From Candidatus Pullichristensenella stercoripullorum (GTDB taxonomy: Bacteria; Bacillota; Clostridia; Christensenellales; Aristaeellaceae), in the NCBI GenBank assembly GCA_018712885.1, contig DVGE01000251.1, forward strand, positions 1 through 11,024: a stretch of 11,024 bases of DNA, read 5' to 3'. The position numbers and the translations under genes are program-made. Under the pieces are notes generated by a model, which was given only the letters and a program-made list of their open reading frames with translations, was not told the DNA's origin and did no database searches. Positions 6,523-11,024 of the stretch are shown here, piece by piece. Each line of letters begins with the position of its first letter. Position 1 is the first letter of the stretch.

Positions 6523-7809
6523 TCAGTCATGCCTGCGGCGATGATCGATGTGGGAGATGCCTGCCCAGATCAGCGCTACGGCCACGACCGCGGCCAGCGC
6601 GATGCCGGCGTAAGGGGCGATGACTGCCAGCGATACGCCCATATCCCTGAAAAACGCGCCGATCGACGCCAGGGAACGATGGAGGCCCTGCTCTGCCGTC
6701 CCTCCTGAAGACGCGCCTCCTGTAATGGCGGTCGCCTCCAGCTGCGCGCCTTCGCGCAGAACGATGTCCACACGAGCTTGCTCGAGTTGGCTGTCAAAAT
6801 TGCGCAGCTTGCTTTCCAGCGCGTCGATCTGGGTGTAGACGTCCTTGAGCTGCGCGTCGAGGCGCTCGAGTTCCGCGCTGTCCGCCGCTTCCGCGATCAA
6901 CTCGTTGAGGCGATCCTTTTCCAGCCGCAGTGTCTCCAACCGGCCCTGCGCATCGTAATAATTGGCGGAAATGTCCTCGCTGTTGAGCGAGCGATAACTC
7001 ACTTCGCCGATAAAATCCAGCGCCTGCAAAAAGGCGTCCAGCTCCTCGGCGGGCACATCCGCGGCAATGGCGGCGTTGCGCGCGCCCTCTTGGCCGCTGA
7101 GCGTATCGGAGACGATGTGGCCGTTATACTCCTCAACGAGATCCGTGATAGATCGATGCGTCGCCTCAAAATCATCGCTGTACAACTCGCGCACAGCGCT
7201 GCGCGCGTAGAGACGTTGCTGCACGTCCTCCTGCACGGCGTCCTCTTCAGAAAGCAGCGCCGCTTCAGCGGGCGTTTGCGCGACGTCGCCCGCAACGAGC
7301 GGGGCGCCGTCTTCCGCCGCATCCTGGGCGCCATCCGCTTCCAACAGGGCGTGGCGGGCCGTGGCGATATCGTCTGTAACGTCGGCGTAGGATCGCGGGG
7401 CCGCGTCGTAATACTCGACCTTCGGCGCGCTGGTAGCGATATGTACGCCTGACGTCGGCGCGACGTCGCCGTCAAAATCGAGCACGCCCGTGGCGCGGAA
7501 TACCGCCGTGGTCCCCGCCATCAGCACGAACGCGGCGGCCACCGCGGAAATGGCACGGTAGAGCACGCGATTTTTGCGACGGCGAGATCCGCGCTTGACC
7601 GCGCCGCGCCACGCTGCTTGCGCCGCAAGCGGCACGGAGAGGCCGTCGTTCATATGGGCAAGGGCGTCGCGGATCGCCTCGGCGCGCCGAAGCTCCTCGC
7701 GGCAGCTGGAGCAGTTCTGCGCATGGCTCAAAAACGCCTGGCGTTCCGGCTGCGACATTTCGGCGTCAAGGTATGCGTCCAGACGCTCGAGAAAATCCTT
7801 GCAGTTCAT
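6523..7809 (-). CDS. Membrane anti-sigma factor with zf-HC2 and DUF4349 domains
   Basis: This protein of 428 residues probably restrains the ECF sigma factor encoded just upstream. Residues 1-45 carry the zinc-binding anti-sigma signature: Cys3, then His29, Cys33 and Cys36 (HAQNCSSC). A basic stretch (RGSRRRKNR) precedes a membrane helix at about 84-104. The outer part holds an acidic, Ala-rich linker and a DUF4349 domain (about 200-350): ITDLVEEYNGHIV, the VPAEELDAFLQAL segment, LNSEDISANYYDAQGRL, and a coiled coil at about 285-340. A second helix at 393-418 returns to the membrane, ending in a basic tail (HRRRHD). The ATG at 7809 is preferred because AGGAG (7819-7823) lies nine bases upstream; an in-frame GTG at 7815 would have only three. 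It lies 32 bases after the sigma gene. The signal sensed is unknown. Confidence 0.88.
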   Translation of the reverse strand: MNCKDFLERLDAYLDAEMSQPERQAFLSHAQNCSSCREELRRAEAIRDALAHMNDGLSVPLAAQAAWRGAVKRGSRRRKNRVLYRAISAVAAAFVLMAGTTAVFRATGVLDFDGDVAPTSGVHIATSAPKVEYYDAAPRSYADVTDDIATARHALLEADGAQDAAEDGAPLVAGDVAQTPAEAALLSEEDAVQEDVQQRLYARSAVRELYSDDFEATHRSITDLVEEYNGHIVSDTLSGQEGARNAAIAADVPAEELDAFLQALDFIGEVSYRSLNSEDISANYYDAQGRLETLRLEKDRLNELIAEAADSAELERLDAQLKDVYTQIDALESKLRNFDSQLEQARVDIVLREGAQLEATAITGGASSGGTAEQGLHRSLASIGAFFRDMGVSLAVIAPYAGIALAAVVAVALIWAGISHIDHRRRHD

Positions 7810-7818
7810 GCGCACGCT

Positions 7819-7823
7819 CTCCT
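7819..7823 (-). promoter_or_regulatory. Ribosome binding site fixing the anti-sigma start
   Basis: AGGAG within AAAGGAGAG on the minus strand is nine bases from the ATG at 7809 and only three from the GTG at 7815. The spacing favours the ATG. Confidence 0.6.
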
Positions 7824-7841
7824 TTCGTTGTTTTCAACCAT

Positions 7842-8420
7842 TTAGACGCTCGTGCGGTCAAAAAGTTCCATTTGCGCGGAAAGAATTTCACGAAGCCTGG
7901 CGCGGGCGCGGCTGATGCGGGATTTGATCGTGCCCACGTTGGTGCCGAGGATGTCGGCGATCTCATCGTATGAACAGCCCTGGATGTCGCGCAGCACGAC
8001 GGCAGAGCGCATGTCCTCCGGCAGTTCATGGATGGCGCGTTCAAGGGCGCGGCGCTGCTCGGTGCGCATGGCGTGATGTTCCGGCGTGTCCATATCGTCT
8101 ACCGGCGCCCAGCCCGCGTCGATGCGCTCGTCCAGCGAAGACGCCTTGCGGCGCTTGCCGCGGCGCAGTTCGTCCAGGCACGTATTCATGGTGATGCGAT
8201 AGACCCATGTCGCAAAGGAAGACTGCCCTTTGAAACCGGAGATCGAGCGATAGACGCGCAACATCGCCTCCTGAAGGCAATCCTGCGCATCTTCGCGGTG
8301 ACCGCACATGCGCAGGGCGACCGCGTACATGCGCCCCTCCTGCGCGGACATCAACTGCGAAAAGGCTTCGCCGTCCCCCTTTGAGGCGCGTTCGATCAAC
8401 GAGCGTTCGTCCATCTGCAC
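7842..8420 (-). CDS. ECF-type RNA polymerase sigma factor (RpoE/SigW-like)
   Basis: This 192-residue protein is an extracytoplasmic-function sigma factor that directs RNA polymerase to a dedicated set of promoters. Region 2 is at about 10-85, with DAQDCLQEAMLRVYRSI and FATWVYRITMNTCLDELRR covering core binding and -10 recognition. A linker with an acidic stretch (PVDDMDTPEHH) follows, then region 4 at about 125-180, with LPEDMRSAVVLRDIQG and the helix-turn-helix SYDEIADILGTNVGTIKSRI. The GTG at 8420 is chosen because AGGAGG lies seven bases upstream; the ATG two codons later would be 13 bases away, and the frame is open 12 codons further upstream without a ribosome site. The adjacent anti-sigma gene is its likely regulator. 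The visible promoter is housekeeping-like. Confidence 0.93.
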   Translation of the reverse strand: MQMDERSLIERASKGDGEAFSQLMSAQEGRMYAVALRMCGHREDAQDCLQEAMLRVYRSISGFKGQSSFATWVYRITMNTCLDELRRGKRRKASSLDERIDAGWAPVDDMDTPEHHAMRTEQRRALERAIHELPEDMRSAVVLRDIQGCSYDEIADILGTNVGTIKSRISRARARLREILSAQMELFDRTSV

Positions 8421-8427
8421 ACGGCCA

Positions 8428-8433
8428 CCTCCT
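8428..8433 (-). promoter_or_regulatory. Ribosome binding site fixing the sigma-factor start
   Basis: A full AGGAGG (inside GGAAAGGAGGTGG on the minus strand) lies seven bases before the GTG at 8420 and thirteen before the ATG at 8414. It lies downstream of the frame's upstream ATG at 8456, which overlaps the promoter, ruling out that longer start. Confidence 0.7.
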
Positions 8434-8447
8434 TTCCAATCAGCTTT

Positions 8448-8476
8448 ATTATACACGAAAATTGAAATTTTGCCTA
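8448..8476 (-). promoter_or_regulatory. Promoter of the sigma/anti-sigma operon
   Basis: On the minus strand a perfect TATAAT (8448-8453) lies 17 bases from TAGGCA (8471-8476, four of six -35 bases). The -10 is 28 bases before the GTG start, so the leader is short. This looks like a SigA-type promoter, not a typical ECF one, but an overlapping ECF promoter cannot be excluded. Confidence 0.6.
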
Positions 8477-8480
8477 GGGC

Positions 8481-8509
8481 TTGATTTTGGCTGAGAAATC
8501 GTGTATAAT
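8481..8509 (+). promoter_or_regulatory. Promoter of tRNA-Leu
   Basis: TTGATT (8481-8486, four of six -35 bases) is followed after exactly 17 bases by a perfect TATAAT (8504-8509). Transcription would begin near 8516, about eight bases before the tRNA. It diverges from the sigma-operon promoter. Confidence 0.8.
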
Positions 8510-8523
8510 GATTTGCGCAGCGT

Positions 8524-8609
8524 GCCGGTGTGATGGAATGGCAGACGTGACGGACTCAAAATCCGTTGGTGGCGACACCGTGTGGGTTCAAGTCCCACCA
8601 CCGGCACCA
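8524..8609 (+). tRNA. tRNA-Leu (anticodon CAA)
   Basis: This is an 86-base class II tRNA. The acceptor stem GCCGGTG (8524-8530) pairs with CACCGGC (8599-8605), followed by the discriminator A and an encoded CCA. The anticodon stem ACGGA/TCCGT encloses the loop CTCAAAA, giving anticodon CAA, which reads UUG. A long variable arm (GGTG, GCGA, CACC) is typical of leucine tRNAs, and the T arm is GTGGG-TTCAAGT-CCCAC. It stands alone, with its own promoter and terminator. Confidence 0.96.
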
Positions 8610-8610
8610 T

Positions 8611-8648
8611 GTCGCCGCAGACGACATATCGTTTGCGGCGACTTTTTT
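8611..8648 (+). terminator. Intrinsic terminator of tRNA-Leu
   Basis: GTCGCCGCA (8611-8619) and TGCGGCGAC (8634-8642) pair over 9 bp. One G-T pair and the inner ACGA/TCGT extend the stem to 14 pairs closing a CATA loop. Six Ts follow (8643-8648). It starts one base after the tRNA CCA end. Confidence 0.93.
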
Positions 8649-8649
8649 A

Positions 8650-8933
8650 TTGCAAAAGCCACCTCTCAAGCATTCTGTCGCGGCTCCTTTCCCAACCGCA
8701 ACTGCTGGGCGAGGGGCTGTGGTCAAATCTTCTAAATACGCACAGGTATCTTTTTGTCAGCACTTCCCAAAACGTCGAGAACGACGTATCGTTCACGGCG
8801 TTTTGGGCCTTTTCGATACTTTGCCTTCCCTCATCAAATGCCATGGGACGAATCAAGGGCAGCAGGGCTCCAGCATCGAAGGGGGGGCAGTATGGCGAAA
8901 GTCCAGGCGCGTGCGGGGGGCAAGACGCGCGTC
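8650..8933. other. Spacer between tRNA-Leu and the MATE gene, with one large hairpin
   Basis: No gene is supported here. The only clear structure is the long hairpin at 8766-8807. The rest contains G-rich runs near 8880-8922 and a 10-base palindrome GACGCGCGTC, with no readable coding frame or ribosome site. Long open frames crossing it are antisense shadows of the MATE gene. Confidence 0.55.
8766..8813 (+). terminator. Long hairpin, possible terminator
   Basis: The arms 8766-8784 and 8789-8807 pair over 19 positions with one G-T wobble and one A-A mismatch around the 4-base loop CGTA; the base of the stem is CCCAAAACG/CGTTTTGGG. On the plus strand it is followed by CC and four Ts (8810-8813). 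On the minus strand, where the MATE gene ends about 125 bases earlier, there is no U tract directly after it. It may be a backup terminator for the tRNA, a terminator for MATE, or a small repeat element. Confidence 0.45.
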
Positions 8934-10307
8934 TCAGATGGCGCGCCGGGCGAGAAGCTTCTTCATTACCAGCGCATGAATGGCTATGGAGGTCAGCGGG
9001 CCGATCACATCTGAAATGGCTTCGGCGTAAAACGCGGCCTCGGCGCCCCAGAGCGCGGGAAGGATGAACAGCGCGGCGAAGTATACCGCCTTGCGCCAGA
9101 AAGAGAGCGGCCAGGCGTAGCGCACCTGCCCAATGGCCGTGAAGCCATCGACGATCTCGTATTGCAGGCCCAGGGGAACGAGCGCCAGCGTGTATACGCG
9201 GATAGCCCATGCAGCCTTCTCCGCCACCAGCGCATCCGACGTGAAAAGGCGCACAAACAGCGGCCCCGCCAGCCACGCGACGCCAAACATGACCGCCGTG
9301 AACGCCAGGCACCACAGAAAGATATGGCGCTGGGCGCGCAGCACGCGCTCGACCTTGCGCGCGCCGTAATTGAAGCTGAGGATGGGCTGCGTGCCGCCGC
9401 TGATGCCGCCCAACGGCATCGTTACCACGAGCATAAAACTCTGCACGATGGTGGCCACAGTGATGAGCAGATCGCCCTCCCCCGCGCCGCCATAGCGCTG
9501 CAATACGGCGTTCATTGCGATGATCATGGCATTGTCCACCGCGATGATGGAGAACGGCGTAAAGCCCAGAAGCAATACGCGGCGGATGATGGCGCTTTCC
9601 AGGCGCGGTCTTTCGATGCGGATCGGCGCTCGCCGGCCCAGCAGGAAGCGCAGCGCGTAGGCGCAGCTGAACGCCTGCGAGATCACCGTGGCGATGGCCG
9701 CGCCCCTTACGCCCATATCCAGCGCGAAGATGAAGACCGGATCGTGCACGATGTTCATCACCGCGCCCAGCAGCACGGAAAACATCGCCTTGCGCGCAAA
9801 GCCCTGCGCGGTGACAAAGGAATTCATTCCCGTGGCGAGCAGCGCAAAGACCGTTCCCGTCATGTAATAGAGAAAATACTCGTCCGCATAGGGCAATGTA
9901 TCGGCGCTGGCGCCGAAAAACAGCAGCATGGGGCGGCGCAGCGGGATGATCGCCGCCATCAGCGCGAGGGCGAAAATGCAGAGCATCACAAAGCAGTTGG
10001 AAAGTATCCTGCGCGCCCCGGCCTCGTCCCCCTCCCCCATTTTGATGCTCATCAGCGGCGCCCCGCCCACGCCGACCAGCGAAGCGACGGAGCCGATCAT
10101 CGTCACTACCGGGCCGCATACGCCGACGCCAGCCAACGCCAATTCGCCGATGTCAGGAATATGGCCGATATACATGCGATCGACGATGCTGTACAGCACG
10201 CTCACGAACTGCGCGAGCATACTGGGCAGGGCGATCCGGCGCACCAGCCGGCGTATATCATCGCGCCCGAGATCATTCTCCATGCGCGTCGGAAAGCTCT
10301 CTTTCAT
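8934..10307 (-). CDS. MATE-family multidrug/cation antiporter
   Basis: This 457-residue membrane protein is a MATE efflux transporter, which exports drugs or metabolites in exchange for sodium ions or protons. It shows about twelve hydrophobic helices in two similar halves. The first half opens with IRRLVRRIALPSMLAQFVSV and IVDRMYIGH, and the second with IIRRVLLLGFTPFSIIAVDN. Other family signs are GVGGAPLMSIKMGEGD (about 84-99), with the usual small-residue segment before the first cytosolic loop, the GGTQPILSFNYGARK segment in the second half, and DGFTAIGQVRYA near the C-terminus. Length matches the family. The substrate cannot be read from sequence. ATG 10307 is preferred over the Met at residue 9 because GGGGAG lies upstream at workable spacing. 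It is a single gene with its own promoter. Confidence 0.93.
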   Translation of the reverse strand: MKESFPTRMENDLGRDDIRRLVRRIALPSMLAQFVSVLYSIVDRMYIGHIPDIGELALAGVGVCGPVVTMIGSVASLVGVGGAPLMSIKMGEGDEAGARRILSNCFVMLCIFALALMAAIIPLRRPMLLFFGASADTLPYADEYFLYYMTGTVFALLATGMNSFVTAQGFARKAMFSVLLGAVMNIVHDPVFIFALDMGVRGAAIATVISQAFSCAYALRFLLGRRAPIRIERPRLESAIIRRVLLLGFTPFSIIAVDNAMIIAMNAVLQRYGGAGEGDLLITVATIVQSFMLVVTMPLGGISGGTQPILSFNYGARKVERVLRAQRHIFLWCLAFTAVMFGVAWLAGPLFVRLFTSDALVAEKAAWAIRVYTLALVPLGLQYEIVDGFTAIGQVRYAWPLSFWRKAVYFAALFILPALWGAEAAFYAEAISDVIGPLTSIAIHALVMKKLLARRAI

Positions 10308-10360
10308 CGCTCTTCTCCCCTGTCGCGGGTCATTTGCTCTTGTTTGTCGAACCGCCAGGT

Positions 10361-10390
10361 ATCATAGCACCTAAACTGTCTGAAAGTCAA
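10361..10390 (-). promoter_or_regulatory. Promoter of the MATE gene
   Basis: On the minus strand, TTGACT (10385-10390) and TATGAT (10361-10366), each matching five of six consensus bases, are 18 bases apart. TG one base before the -10 adds an extended -10 element. It lies 54 bases before the MATE start. Confidence 0.75.
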
Positions 10391-10680
10391 CGAACTTTCC
10401 GGCAAGGCCGTGTTACAGTCCGGCTTCTTTTGCGCCGTCATGCCGCTGGCCGCCAAGGCGCGATGGACTGTGGGCGGCGATCGTATGCGCTGTTTCTCCT
10501 GACCGCTGACCGGCTCGTCCTGTCTTGTTCTTTTTCCAGTCCATCACTTATTTCTTGCTTCGCGCGGTGTGATACGCCTTTTGCTTTTCTTAAATACGGT
10601 ATCCCGTCCGCCAGATCCATGGTCGTTTCTTCTTTCTTTTTCCGGCGTGATCTTCACAGGCGCGCCCGTTGCATATCCAC
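10391..10680. other. Gene-poor stretch with pyrimidine-rich patches
   Basis: No gene is recognised. The plus strand is rich in C and T from about 10500 to 10650, with lower GC than the genes around it, suggesting DNA of different origin or decayed sequence. A 60-residue minus-strand frame (10438-10620) has a good-looking first half but no proper ribosome site and a low-complexity basic tail, so it is not called. Confidence 0.4.
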
Positions 10681-10762
10681 CATCCAGACGTGGAAATGCG
10701 GCAACCGGCCGTTGCGGGGATGTTCGCAGGCGGAAAAGCGAATATGCCTCGGCATAATCATG

Positions 10763-10783
10763 ACCACCGGCTTAGCCGGTGGT
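10763..10783. repeat. Perfect 9-bp inverted repeat with a 3-base loop
   Basis: ACCACCGGC and GCCGGTGGT flank TTA. Such compact GC hairpins occur at the ends of IS200/IS605-type elements, but no tnpA or tnpB is visible here, so its origin is open. Confidence 0.6.
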
Positions 10784-10786
10784 TCA

Positions 10787-10823
10787 GACCGTTGACAAAC
10801 CCCAGTCAACGGTCAATTTTTTT
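10787..10823 (+). terminator. Intrinsic terminator upstream of the transposase
   Basis: GACCGTTGAC (10787-10796) and GTCAACGGTC (10805-10814) form a perfect 10-bp stem with an 8-base loop, followed by AA and seven Ts. It has no gene just upstream on this strand. It may end a structured RNA, or protect the transposase gene from read-through. Confidence 0.85.
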
Positions 10824-10903
10824 GAAAAACCCGAAAAGAACCAAAAGGAAAAGGCAGCCCTCACGTCGAATATAAACACATCAACACAACCAGAAAGAAA
10901 ACC

Positions 10904-10909
10904 AGGCGG
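10904..10909 (+). promoter_or_regulatory. Ribosome binding site of the transposase
   Basis: AGGCGGTGA (10904-10912) differs by one base from the ideal AGGAGGTGA and lies eight bases before the ATG at 10918. This favours ATG 10918 over the GTG at 10909, which overlaps the site. Confidence 0.6.
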
Positions 10910-10917
10910 TGAAAAAG

Positions 10918-11024
10918 ATGCTCAAGCAGCGGCGAGAGAAGCAGCAGCAAATGGAGCTGGTGATCATGGAACAGATGGTGCCGGAGAACCATTTTCTGCG
11001 GAAGGTAGATCGCGCGGTGGACTT
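10918..11024 (+). CDS. IS1182-type transposase, N-terminal part only
   Basis: Only about 35 codons are inside the window before the right edge. The peptide contains MEQMVPENHFLRKVDRAVDF. This matches the opening of IS1182-type DDE transposases, in which a basic and Gln-rich N-terminus is followed by a 'MVPxxHxLRKxD' motif within the DUF772 domain. The DDE residues lie beyond the edge, so activity cannot be judged. The preceding 100 bases are notably A-rich compared with the rest of the window, consistent with imported DNA. The outer inverted repeat was not located with certainty; it may overlap the hairpins just upstream. The related IS5/IS4 groups share this N-terminal domain and are the main alternative. 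Confidence 0.8.
   Translation, partial: MLKQRREKQQQMELVIMEQMVPENHFLRKVDRAVD

Larger units (their letters stand above)
10681..10823 (+). other. Hairpin-rich segment next to the transposase, possible structured RNA or element end
   Basis: Several perfect stems lie in series: CATCC/GGATG (10681-10722) enclosing GCAAC/GTTGC (10701-10715); TATGC/GCATA with loop CTCG (10743-10756); ACCACCGGC/GCCGGTGGT with loop TTA (10763-10783); and a 10-bp terminator hairpin (10787-10814) followed by seven Ts. The order resembles a small structured RNA ending in a terminator, or the outer end of a mobile element. No coding sequence is supported; a 35-residue minus-strand frame at 10654-10761 lacks a ribosome site. 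Confidence 0.45.

Noticed and set aside
8597..8605. Nine bases of the tRNA-Leu 3' end (ACCACCGGC) recurring at 10763-10771, suggesting an attachment-site pair
   Set aside because: Nine GC-rich bases can match by chance, no integrase is present between the copies, and the second copy is explained as a hairpin arm.
8647..10119. Very long open frames overlapping the MATE gene (also 9162-10367 on the plus strand)
   Set aside because: They are rich in Arg, His, Gly and Ala, match no protein family, and overlap a clearly conserved transporter; they are shadows caused by high GC.
10438..10620. A 60-residue minus-strand frame
   Set aside because: Its first half looks plausible, but there is no proper ribosome site, the C-terminus is low-complexity basic, and no family is recognised.
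10334..10795. A 153-residue plus-strand frame ending in the terminator hairpin
   Set aside because: It crosses the MATE promoter and several hairpins, has no ribosome site of note, and its sequence resembles translated non-coding DNA.
1..11024. CRISPR array, prophage, toxin-antitoxin or defence cluster
   Set aside because: No regularly spaced repeats, phage genes or recognisable defence genes were found on either strand.

Overview
The window reads as chromosomal DNA of a GC-rich, Gram-positive-type anaerobe, most likely a member of the Clostridia. The signs are strong AGGAGG-type ribosome binding sites, frequent GTG starts, consensus SigA-like promoters, U-tailed hairpin terminators, a C_GCAxxG_C_C redox protein, and an ECF sigma factor paired with a zf-HC2/DUF4349 anti-sigma protein. 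This placement is inferred from gene content and style, not from a marker gene.

Layout. Positions 2-1983 (+) hold the end of an ammonium channel fused in frame to a PII signalling domain, overlapping by 4 bases with a LarA-family nickel enzyme. Two adjacent hairpins at 2126-2182 separate this pair from a convergent glucose-6-phosphate isomerase gene (2203-3606, -), which has its own clear promoter. Further minus-strand genes follow: a membrane diguanylate cyclase (3827-4945), a C_GCAxxG_C_C protein (5102-5557), a secreted SIMPL-domain protein (5674-6381), and the anti-sigma/ECF sigma pair (6523-8420). A tRNA-Leu(CAA) gene (8524-8609, +) diverges from the sigma operon and ends in a textbook terminator. 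A MATE efflux transporter (8934-10307, -) follows. The right edge is a gene-poor, hairpin-rich stretch leading into the first codons of an IS1182-type transposase (10918 to the edge, +).

How the genes relate. The fused Amt-PII should control ammonium entry according to cell energy and nitrogen state; its coupling to LarA is unusual. The ECF sigma, its membrane anti-sigma and perhaps the downstream secreted SIMPL protein look like a cell-envelope sensing module. The diguanylate cyclase, isomerase, redox protein and transporter look like independent single-gene units. I found no phage, CRISPR array or clearly new defence or biosynthetic system. The most unusual points are the PII domain lacking the uridylylation tyrosine, the larA coupling, mirror-image -10 boxes of the sigma/tRNA divergent promoters, an orphan 19-bp hairpin, and a structured segment before the transposase.
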